DNA of 64,000 bases from Lentibacillus populi (lineage in GTDB: Bacteria > Bacillota > Bacilli > Bacillales > Amphibacillaceae), in assembly GCA_014642895.1 (NCBI GenBank), contig BMJD01000007.1:57466-121465 (forward strand), read 5' to 3'. Shown here piece after piece: positions 1 through 6,712 of the stretch. Under the pieces are notes generated by a model. It worked only from the letters and a program-made list of their open reading frames with translations. It did no database searches and was not told the DNA's origin. Position 1 is the first letter of the stretch; each line of letters opens with the position of its first letter. Position numbers and translations under genes: made by a program.

Positions 1-182
1 GTTGCAATACCACATGCAAACAAATCAAACGATATCAAATAGACTAATTGATCTTGTGTCAGGCCAATTGCCGAACCAATCAAAATTGGCACGACAACAG
101 CACCTCCATACATAACCGCGACATGCTGAAATCCTAAAATAGCCGATTTTCCAAATCCTAGTTTTTCATTAACATTTCCCAT
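1..182 (-). CDS. NCS2-family urate/xanthine permease, N-terminal part
   Basis: Only the first 60 codons lie in the window; the gene runs off the left edge. The protein begins MGNVNEKLGFGKSAILGFQH and continues into VAVMYGGAVVVPILIGSAIG, the typical first membrane segment of nucleobase:cation symporter-2 proteins (PucJ/PucK/PbuX group). The start is set by GAGGAGCG seven bases upstream of the ATG. It is transcribed in the same direction as the uricase genes that follow upstream, so urate or xanthine uptake is the natural role (inference). Substrate choice cannot be read from this fragment. Confidence 0.8.
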   Translation of the reverse strand, partial: MGNVNEKLGFGKSAILGFQHVAVMYGGAVVVPILIGSAIGLTQDQLVYLISFDLFACGIA

Positions 183-273
183 TTTAACGCTCCTCATTAC
201 CTAGCATGATCAATCGATTTGAATGTAGCTGTCTCTCTTTATTCAAAGTCATTTCGGGCGAATAGATAAATAT

Positions 274-350
274 ACTGTCCTCTTAACAACTTCCAATCTG
301 TATTGTTCAAAATTCTAGAGAACCGGCGGAGTTCCTATTCTACCGACAGT
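274..350 (-). promoter_or_regulatory. possible structured leader of the permease gene
   Basis: In the 370-bp gap between the permease start and pucM, the minus strand can fold into a three-way junction. The closing stem is ACTGTC/GACAGT (274-279 with 345-350). Inside are a GAAC/GTTC hairpin and an AACAA/TTGTT hairpin. It lies about 90 nt before the permease ATG. The stems are short, and the junctions do not match the purine riboswitch consensus I know. The rest of the gap shows nothing else I can name. Confidence 0.2.
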
Positions 351-479
351 GAAGACATTTTTTGTACAAATACCATTTTCTTTAGGATTAGCCCCTCATC
401 ATTAAGCGCTTTCATTTTCTAAAACCTTCTTTTTTAACAAAAGAAATGATCCATTTTTTCGTTACATGATGTTTTAATC

Positions 480-543
480 AAGGACATTCTTCCCTTAATC
501 TAAAAAGGCTTAGCAACCGCTTCCAACAGGCGAAGAATGTCCT
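480..543 (-). terminator. inverted repeat after pucM
   Basis: Perfect 13-bp arms AAGGACATTCTTC and GAAGAATGTCCTT enclose 38 nt, just after the pucM stop codon on its coding strand. The position fits the 3' end of the uricase operon. There is no clear T tract and the loop is long, so it could instead be an RNA-stabilising hairpin or a remnant of a repeat. Confidence 0.35.
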
Positions 544-554
544 TTAAAATTATA

Positions 555-908
555 TCAGCTGCCACGGTAAGTACTATAACTCCATGGTGTAATTAACAAA
601 GGGACATGATAATGGCTGCCAGGATCGGCTATGCCAAAGCGAATCGGGACTTTATCCAAAAAAGGTGGTTCAGAAAGCTTTTCTCCTCTTCCCAGAAAGT
701 ATTCAGCTACATAAAATATCAGCTCATATTCTCCTGGTTTTGCATCCCCCTCTGTTAATAAGGGAGTATCAACACGTCCATCATTATTAGTTTCAACTTG
801 CCGTATAAGTGTACGATGGTTGTTTATTCCAAGATGCCACAATTCAATTTTCATCCCCTTAGCTGGGCTGCCTTGAACTGTGTCAAGCACATGTGTACTT
901 AAACTCAT
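555..908 (-). CDS. pucM: 5-hydroxyisourate hydrolase
   Basis: 117-aa transthyretin-like protein that hydrolyses 5-hydroxyisourate, the product of uricase, to OHCU. The signatures are clear: His6 in STHVLDT, Arg45, the HYHVP segment (His99 and His101) and the C-terminal YRGS tetrapeptide that marks HIU hydrolases. Length is normal for the family. The start codon overlaps the stop of the upstream uricase gene by 4 bp (ATGA), so the two are translationally coupled. No signal peptide; cytoplasmic. Last gene of the uricase operon before an inverted repeat. Confidence 0.95.
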   Translation of the reverse strand: MSLSTHVLDTVQGSPAKGMKIELWHLGINNHRTLIRQVETNNDGRVDTPLLTEGDAKPGEYELIFYVAEYFLGRGEKLSEPPFLDKVPIRFGIADPGSHYHVPLLITPWSYSTYRGS

Positions 909-1873
909 GCATGCACACCACTTTGCTTGGAATCTGTTTGCGCCTTGTCAAGGTCTTCACGAGTAACAGAGAAAGCTTGGTACCCATACGGAAGAGGTGG
1001 TTCGGTATAAACCTTGCCTTCAGAATTACTAATATTTTCTACTACTTTCAACCATGTTCGGTTATTTGTATAAAATTTAACATCCTTTAGCTGTGAAAAC
1101 CGTTCAAGAATTCGAATTCCAATGTGATAGACTAAATGCTGGATCGAATTATTTTGCAGTTCATGAAAGACAGTTGCAGCAATATCTCTTACCTGCTCTG
1201 CTGGTACATGATTTGCCGCCTTAAGATCAATTCCATCGTTCACATCATTATAAGTCCAGTCGATATCTACATAGATAAACAAATTTCGGTCCTTTTCTTC
1301 AGGAAGCTGCGTATATTCATCATGAACAAATCCATAAAATGAATTTCCGGTTATTTTGATAAGATGGATATCCTGAATACCGCTTGTATAGTTCATGATT
1401 TCTGTCCCATTGTCTGCTCGTTTCACAGTAACAGACGCCCTGGCACGCTCTGTATGGGAAGGGCGTAATACAATGCCACTTTCCTCAATAGCATTCCCTT
1501 TCGCCACTTTTACCGGGCCATATGGAACTTCCTGACCACTTATCTCAACTTGGTCAACTTGTGGATACTTGGCAATAAACCGTTTTGCCACTTCCGTAAG
1601 AAAGCCGTCAATTGTAGAATACTCGAATTCACCAGCTTGGCGTTGAATAAAATTTTTCATAGAGTCGGTTGCTACAAGGTTACTGTTATCACCATCAATG
1701 TAATTGTGCAGAAAGTCCCCGTGTAAAGCTACTTGAACATCTACACCAAAAATGATATTTTCCCTTTTTGTAAAATTGGATTCCGGGATTGTTTCTGCAA
1801 TCAATGGTTTTGCATACGTACGGTACACGAATACATCCTTTTTTCCGTAATACATTGTTCTTTCATTCGTCAT
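905..1873 (-). CDS. pucL: uricase (urate oxidase)
   Basis: 322-aa cofactor-free urate oxidase that converts urate and O2 to 5-hydroxyisourate and H2O2. Visible family motifs are YYGKKDV near residue 8 (catalytic lysine region), ATDSMKNFI (Thr69), ITGNSFYGFVHDEYTQLPE in the middle, and YHIG near residue 247. In B. subtilis PucL an OHCU decarboxylase domain is fused in front of uricase; here the uricase stands alone and the decarboxylase is the separate gene upstream. AGGAGG sits 7-8 bp before the ATG. The operon order is decarboxylase, uricase, HIU hydrolase. Confidence 0.95.
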   Translation of the reverse strand: MTNERTMYYGKKDVFVYRTYAKPLIAETIPESNFTKRENIIFGVDVQVALHGDFLHNYIDGDNSNLVATDSMKNFIQRQAGEFEYSTIDGFLTEVAKRFIAKYPQVDQVEISGQEVPYGPVKVAKGNAIEESGIVLRPSHTERARASVTVKRADNGTEIMNYTSGIQDIHLIKITGNSFYGFVHDEYTQLPEEKDRNLFIYVDIDWTYNDVNDGIDLKAANHVPAEQVRDIAATVFHELQNNSIQHLVYHIGIRILERFSQLKDVKFYTNNRTWLKVVENISNSEGKVYTEPPLPYGYQAFSVTREDLDKAQTDSKQSGVHA

Positions 1874-1923
1874 GAAAATAACCTCCTGTTAATTTGGAAA
1901 AATTTGTTATATAATCTTAAGCG

Positions 1924-2430
1924 TCAAATTGATATTGCTTCCAATCTATAACGAGCAATTTTGTATATTTCCTGAAGTGCTGTTTTCAATTCAGTTTCAC
2001 GATCGTTAGCTATCCGTTCTCGCATTGCAGTCTTAATATCATCTTTCGTATTTTCTTTTACAGCTACAATAAAGGGAAATTCGAACTTGTGCGTATACGC
2101 TTGATTAAACGCCAGGAATTCTTGTCTCTCCTGCGGTGAAAGCTGATCAAGACCAGCTTCACTTTGCTCTTTTACCGATTCTGGCGTCATGTTAACTTTT
2201 GCTGCCAGGTCAGGATGTGCTCTTACGAGGGCAAGCTTTTTGTTCCTGTCAGCACCCTCCACAATATTTACCATTGTTTGATGGAGTTCGGTTATGGATG
2301 AAAAAGGACGGGAACTCCATGCGATTTCTGCAATCCATGGTGAATCCTCAAAAACAAATCCAGTTTCTTTCACAAAGTCATTTTTATCTAATTTGTTTAG
2401 GTCTTGCAGCTTTGGTGACAGCGCTATCAT
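1924..2430 (-). CDS. OHCU decarboxylase
   Basis: 168-aa protein catalysing the stereospecific decarboxylation of OHCU to (S)-allantoin. It corresponds to the N-terminal domain of B. subtilis PucL (UraD family). Recognisable segments are WIAEIAWSSRPF, the central RAHPDLAAK (catalytic His in the HPDL motif) and FPFIVAVKENTKDDI followed by RIANDRETE. An upstream in-frame ATG at 2514 would add 28 residues unlike the family, so I prefer the internal ATG at 2430 (MIALSPKLQDLNKL), although its GGAAAGGA is unusually close. First gene of the uricase operon; a paired inverted-repeat motif lies about 215-260 bp upstream. Confidence 0.88.
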   Translation of the reverse strand: MIALSPKLQDLNKLDKNDFVKETGFVFEDSPWIAEIAWSSRPFSSITELHQTMVNIVEGADRNKKLALVRAHPDLAAKVNMTPESVKEQSEAGLDQLSPQERQEFLAFNQAYTHKFEFPFIVAVKENTKDDIKTAMRERIANDRETELKTALQEIYKIARYRLEAISI

Positions 2431-2643
2431 TCCTTTCCAAAAACAAGTACGGTAACTGTCTATTAAAATCCGGAAAATTAGTTTACAACAACCCCTTTCG
2501 GAACTGGCAATCATTTTACAGAATGATAGCTAGTTTATAAATAATCTATATCTAACTACCATTCCGAATAATTTATAATATTAGCATATAGGATAACATA
2601 GCCCAAGTCACTGTGGCATATAAACAAAATGAAAAGACTTTCA

Positions 2644-2690
2644 TTGTTCTTTTTAGACAATCGACAATGCGATTTGTTTATTTTAAACAA
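2644..2690. promoter_or_regulatory. paired 17-bp operator candidate, uricase operon
   Basis: Two 17-bp sites start 30 bp apart: TTGTTCTTTTTAGACAA (2644-2660) and TTGTTTATTTTAAACAA (2674-2690). The second is a perfect inverted repeat with 7-bp arms and a 3-bp centre. They lie in the gap upstream of the OHCU decarboxylase/uricase/HIU hydrolase operon. The same motif recurs upstream of pucG, pucR/allH, allC and the NCS1 permease, so a shared regulator such as PucR is inferred. The remainder of the 2431-2962 gap holds no convincing gene. Confidence 0.55.
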
Positions 2691-2962
2691 GTAATATATG
2701 CAACCTGGCCAATAATTGACTTAGTTACGATCATACAGATTTATTTATAACGCTTACTTTCAAGGTGATTGTTATAGCAGTTCCTGTATTAATGTAAGTG
2801 CTTGTTCAAATGATAAGGTCGGCCAAGAATGCCACCTTCAACAGCCACCGATACTAGCATGGCCTTAATGCGTGATAAATCCCTTCGATTTTCTGATCGT
2901 ACGGGCTATTTATTACGTTTGATTGCTGATTTGCAATTAAACGCTGCCTTGAAAATTAATAA

Positions 2963-4201
2963 TTAACTCGTTCGCACTACAGGATTGTCCACTTCTAAGT
3001 AATATTCCAATGCGGCTTGTGCAGCATCTCCTTTGTTTACCTTAACCCCAAAATATGTTAGTGTTGATTCCAGTGCACCAAGAACATGAAGGATATTATT
3101 TTTTCTGCTGCTATAACCCATCGAACCAATTCGCCATACTTTACCCTTTAGCGGCCCAAAAGCTCCAGCAATTTCAATACCAAATTCATTTAACATTATT
3201 TGTCGGACAGCTTGTTCACTTATCCCTTCTGGAACCTTGACAATGGTCACAACCGGCATTTTGTTTTGTTCTTCCCCGAATAATTCAACACCCATCGCCT
3301 TAAGCCCTATTGACAACGCCTTGCCATGTTTTGTATGGCGTTTGATGCGGTTTTCTATTCCTTCTTCTTTAATCACACGCAAGCCTTCACGCAAAGCATA
3401 CAGCATTGTAGTCGATTCTGTGTGATGATTTAAACGATCGGGAGACCAGTAATCCTGAATCTGACTCAAATCAAAATAATTACTTTGAATTTTCCTGTCA
3501 TTTTGCGCTTCCATCGAAAGACCACGCTCAATCTTTTTGCGCTTCAGCAAGATTCTTTCGATGCGGTCGTTATACGTTAATGGAGCCATACCAGTCGGGA
3601 CAGCGAGACATTTTTGTGTACCCGTGATAACAGCATCCACATTCCATTCGTCTGTTTTAAATTCAACCCCGCCAAGTGTTGCAACCGCATCAACAACTAA
3701 TAAAATATCATTTTCCCTGCAAAACTCACCAATTTCTTTCAGTGGTTGCAAACGCCCTGTTGAAGTTTCACCATGAACAACAGCGACTACTTTAGGGTTT
3801 ACCTGTTTAATCTTTGTAATTACGTCCTGCGGGTCAAACACATTACCCCACTCCGCTTCCATTAGGTACGTTTCCCCTCCTGCACGATCAACCATTTCTG
3901 TCAGTAAATAACCGAAACGCCCAAATACTGGGACGACAACTTTATCCCCCGGTTCAATGATACTCGTCAGCACAGCCTCTATTCCGGAGCGCGACGTCCC
4001 ATCGACTGGAAAAGCCCGCTTATTCTCCGTTTGGAAAACATAATGCAGAAGATCAGAAGTTTCATCCATTATATTCAAGAACTGTGGATCAAACTGTCCA
4101 ATGATTGGTGTAGACAACGCCCTTAAAACACGTGGATCTGCCTCTACCGGACCAGGTGTCATAATAGTTCGAGATGGTAAGTTTAATTCTTTGTATTCCA
4201 T
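2963..4201 (-). CDS. pucG: (S)-ureidoglycine-glyoxylate aminotransferase
   Basis: 412-aa class V PLP-dependent aminotransferase. PucG transfers the amino group of ureidoglycine to glyoxylate, giving oxalurate and glycine. Evidence includes TPGPVEADPRVL at residues 15-26, the VVDAVATLGG segment (PLP-ring Asp171), and Lys197 in ITGTQKCLAVPTG as the Schiff-base lysine. Related serine-pyruvate and alanine-glyoxylate aminotransferases share this fold, but the context makes PucG the likely call. AAAGGAGG precedes the ATG. It is a separate unit with its own paired operator motif upstream. Confidence 0.9.
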   Translation of the reverse strand: MEYKELNLPSRTIMTPGPVEADPRVLRALSTPIIGQFDPQFLNIMDETSDLLHYVFQTENKRAFPVDGTSRSGIEAVLTSIIEPGDKVVVPVFGRFGYLLTEMVDRAGGETYLMEAEWGNVFDPQDVITKIKQVNPKVVAVVHGETSTGRLQPLKEIGEFCRENDILLVVDAVATLGGVEFKTDEWNVDAVITGTQKCLAVPTGMAPLTYNDRIERILLKRKKIERGLSMEAQNDRKIQSNYFDLSQIQDYWSPDRLNHHTESTTMLYALREGLRVIKEEGIENRIKRHTKHGKALSIGLKAMGVELFGEEQNKMPVVTIVKVPEGISEQAVRQIMLNEFGIEIAGAFGPLKGKVWRIGSMGYSSRKNNILHVLGALESTLTYFGVKVNKGDAAQAALEYYLEVDNPVVRTS

Positions 4202-4362
4202 TTTTAATTTTCCTCCTTTGAACTTTTTCCGTCATGTGGTACAGATTTGTTACTCTCCTGCTATGGAGTACCACATTTCCAAATCATCTGATATTTTAGC
4301 GTGTACTATTTCCGAGATTCAGGAATTAGTTCTACTTTAAAATAGAACCGCCATAAAAGTCA

Positions 4363-4411
4363 TTGTTTAGTTTACACAAAATTAAGATTTATGTTTGTAC
4401 ATTTCAAACAC
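4363..4411. promoter_or_regulatory. paired 17-bp operator candidate, pucG
   Basis: TTGTTTAGTTTACACAA (4363-4379) matches 15 of 17 positions of the uricase-operon site. A weaker copy, TTGTACATTTCAAACAC (4395-4411), starts exactly 32 bp further. Both lie 160-210 bp upstream of the pucG start codon. Confidence 0.5.
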
Positions 4412-4433
4412 AGACTAGCTAAAAAGCAGTGAT

Positions 4434-5279
4434 TTAATACGTTTTGTTTACTTTTTTATTTGACTTGATCAGATTAAGGACAGACGTTAAATCCTGTGAG
4501 TATTTTTCAATATGACGGTCATGACAATAGGCGTATGGATAATGAGGAGTAGCAATAAGATAACCCTTGAAAGGAATTTCATCCAGAGCACACATTACTG
4601 CAGGCCAATTTGTATTCCCTTCCAGAATGGAGACAAAATCTCCTGCAGCCTGCCAATAATCTTTTACATGGACAGCCACAATACGATCTTTCAAAAGATT
4701 TACGAAATGTTCCGGATATCCTGTTGCAAGAGCGTTCCCGTTGTCAAAATATGCCTTCACACAAGGATGGTTTACATCATCCAGGAATCTGACAAATTCC
4801 AGAGGACTTGGCAAAAATTTGTTACAAACATTCTCAATTCCGATTATTACTCCGGAAGATGCGGCTCTTTCACCCAATTGGAATAATGATTCTACAGCCA
4901 ATTCATATGAAACTTGATATGGGGTCTCAGCAAAGGCTGCACCAGGTACTATTTGTACTATTTTCGCACCCATTTCTGCAGCAAAATCGATTAACTGTCC
5001 TCCTATATCCAGCCCTTTTTCACGAATTCTTGTATCACCGGAAGAGAGCGGATAGGTATTTAGTAATGCTGTCGATAAGGTGGCTATCTCTATTTCACAA
5101 TGCTCTGCAAGTTGCACCAGCCTTCTAGCTTCAGCTGCGGACGTTTCAGTAGTAAGCTCCCCCTCCATTTCACGCAAGTTGAGCTCAACCCCTTCGAACC
5201 CCGCCTTTTTTGCGGCCTTAAGAAATCTTTCCGTACCCCAATTAGGGATAAAGCTAGCATCGCTTAAACCTTTTCTCAT
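4434..5279 (-). CDS. sugar-phosphate isomerase/epimerase-like TIM-barrel protein
   Basis: 281-aa protein of the xylose-isomerase-like TIM-barrel (AP endonuclease 2) superfamily. Likely metal ligands are in GIENVC (Glu about 155), AYFDNGNA (Asp about 187) and VAVHVKDYW (His about 213), with a last acidic residue in ILEGNTNW. No membrane segment or signal peptide. It sits between pucG and a PfpI gene inside the purine island, so a role in handling a C2/C3 product such as glyoxylate or hydroxypyruvate, or a ureide isomer, is possible. It does not closely resemble E. coli Hyi as I remember it. Substrate unknown. GAGGTG precedes the ATG. Confidence 0.75.
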   Translation of the reverse strand: MRKGLSDASFIPNWGTERFLKAAKKAGFEGVELNLREMEGELTTETSAAEARRLVQLAEHCEIEIATLSTALLNTYPLSSGDTRIREKGLDIGGQLIDFAAEMGAKIVQIVPGAAFAETPYQVSYELAVESLFQLGERAASSGVIIGIENVCNKFLPSPLEFVRFLDDVNHPCVKAYFDNGNALATGYPEHFVNLLKDRIVAVHVKDYWQAAGDFVSILEGNTNWPAVMCALDEIPFKGYLIATPHYPYAYCHDRHIEKYSQDLTSVLNLIKSNKKVNKTY

Positions 5280-5602
5280 TAAAAATACACCTCGTTTTTC
5301 ACAGTTGGTTATTTTGTCTTATTTGGCATCTTCCTTGTTTCTTCAGATAGGACCCATATTTGTACATATTAAGGTTTATGTACTTTAGCGCATGGGGCAA
5401 ATCCGACTTTTCCGAAAATAAAAGTTAAAAATCTTGTTTATTCCATTTTCGATTTACCCTCCTTTATTGCAGTATAGATGCCCAATAAACCGGTGTCATT
5501 ATCTAAATTGGCTAAATTTTAAATTAATTTTTATTAGAATTCCACAAAACAGAGGGGTATACTACCGAAGAATTTAATGTAAAGCAGTGGAATTTCCGTT
5601 TC

Positions 5603-5702
5603 GATCGGCAACTTTTCGACTTCGATCAGCGACTTCCCGCTCGTGATCGGCGGTCTTCTGCGTCTAATTGGCGAATTTCCGTGTTCGATCAGCAAATCCG
5701 TT
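5603..5702. repeat. 21-bp GATC tandem array, locus A (5 copies)
   Basis: Units begin at 5603, 5624, 5645, 5666 and 5687, exactly 21 bp apart, each opening with GATCRGC (AATTGGC in the fourth). The array occupies the gap between the divergent TIM-barrel and PfpI genes. Short reading frames across it are read-through of the repeat, not genes. The rest of the 5280-5806 gap holds no feature I can name. Related arrays lie at 34001 and 58683. Confidence 0.85.
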
Positions 5703-5806
5703 ATTATAGTAAACGCCAGCCAACTATCCCACTGCATTTTGATGAAGGATTTTCCCGTTCTAAAATAGAATAGTTAATGTAACAAAACTCTAAGGAGGTA
5801 TTATCG

Positions 5807-6373
5807 ATGGCGAAAAGGATTTTGATTCTTGCTGGTGATGCAGTAGAAGCGTTGGAAATTTACTACCCATACTTCCGCTGTCTGGAGGAGGGATACGAAA
5901 CAACGATAGTTGCTTCCAGTGCAAAAAAAGTCCAAACGGTTGTCCATGATTTTATCGGGTGGGAGACATACACGGAGAAAGAGGGGTACCTAATCGAAGC
6001 AACAGCAACATTCGAGGATGTCAATCCAATAAAATATGACGGACTGATTATCCCTGGTGGCCGTGCTCCTGAACATATTCGGCTAAACAAACATGTCCCG
6101 AAAATTGTCAGCCATTTTTTTGAGGCGAATAAACCGATCGCTGCCGTCTGCCATGCAAGTCTTGTGCTTACAACGGTAAAAGAACATCTGAAAGGTCGGG
6201 AAATGACCGCGTATATTGCTTGTAAACCAGAGGTAGAAGCGGCTGGTGGCAGTTATGTTGAGAAACCTCTGCATACGGACGGCAACCTTGTATCCGGACA
6301 CGCTTGGCCAGATCTGCCTGGGTTGATGAAGGAATTTATCAAACAGGTAAACCAGGCTAGTGTAGAGGTGTAA
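5807..6373 (+). CDS. DJ-1/PfpI family protein
   Basis: 188-aa protein with the class I glutamine-amidotransferase-like fold. The nucleophile elbow is AVCHAS with Cys115-His116, and an acidic residue near the N-terminus (GDAVEALE, Glu14 or Glu17) completes the usual DJ-1 arrangement. GLIIPGGRAPEH at 79-90 is the conserved strand-loop. Such proteins are proteases, deglycases or glyoxalase-like hydratases, and the sequence does not decide which. AAGGAGG precedes the ATG. It faces away from the ureide genes and is followed by its own terminator, so it is probably independent. Confidence 0.85.
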   Translation: MAKRILILAGDAVEALEIYYPYFRCLEEGYETTIVASSAKKVQTVVHDFIGWETYTEKEGYLIEATATFEDVNPIKYDGLIIPGGRAPEHIRLNKHVPKIVSHFFEANKPIAAVCHASLVLTTVKEHLKGREMTAYIACKPEVEAAGGSYVEKPLHTDGNLVSGHAWPDLPGLMKEFIKQVNQASVEV

Positions 6374-6384
6374 TTTTGAACAAA

Positions 6385-6570
6385 GGCGCAAGCGCCCGTT
6401 TAGCGACGTATGGACTGGACTGAGCCGTAGGAGATAAAGGAAACATGCCCCTGCAAAAGGGGTATGCCGACGTTGGACGCAAAGTCCGTTCTTAGTCGGC
6501 CTTCCTCCTTCCCCGAACCGATGTTGACTTATCGTACGGAGGTGAGGGAAGTCCACTAGTCGCTGGGCGC
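6385..6570. repeat. 186-bp imperfect palindromic element
   Basis: The ends pair: GCGCCC-(gttt)-AGCGAC near 6391 with GTCGCTGGGCGC at 6559-6570, extended by GTATGGACT against AGTCCACTA. Nested inside are GGCGC/GCGCC (6385-6396), GCCGAC/GTCGGC (6466-6471 with 6495-6500) and GGAC/GTCC. The element has much higher GC than its surroundings and no convincing coding frame. It looks like a dispersed structured repeat or small RNA between pfpI and topB. Confidence 0.6.
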
Positions 6571-6653
6571 TGGAGCCGGACGTGGCTTACCCTGCTGAGA
6601 GCAGAATAGAGCCTAAATTTATATACTTTCTTATCCCGCATAAGTGCAACTAA

Positions 6654-6690
6654 GGCATTCGCCCAAAGGCTTGGCGAATGCCAAGTTTTC
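6654..6690 (+). terminator. terminator of the PfpI gene
   Basis: Perfect 10-bp arms GGCATTCGCC (6654-6663) and GGCGAATGCC (6673-6682) with a 9-nt loop, followed by AAGTTTTC. It lies between the convergent pfpI and topB genes and may serve both. Confidence 0.7.
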
Positions 6691-6712
6691 TAACGGTTAA
6701 CCAATTTAAAGC

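Noticed and set aside
313..341. FRT-like sequence (TTCTAGAGAA near GTTCCTATTC)
   Set aside because: The parts are in the wrong order and lack the paired 13-bp arms; coincidence.
2829..2966. 45-codon plus-strand frame (MPPSTATDTSMALMRDKSLR start) between OHCU decarboxylase and pucG
   Set aside because: Open and of gene-like composition, but no ribosome site, no family recognised, and it overlaps the end of pucG. It might be a remnant, but I cannot support it.
6083..6556. 157-codon minus-strand frame across the end of pfpI and the palindromic element
   Set aside because: It runs through a structured repeat and antisense to a real gene, with no ribosome site.
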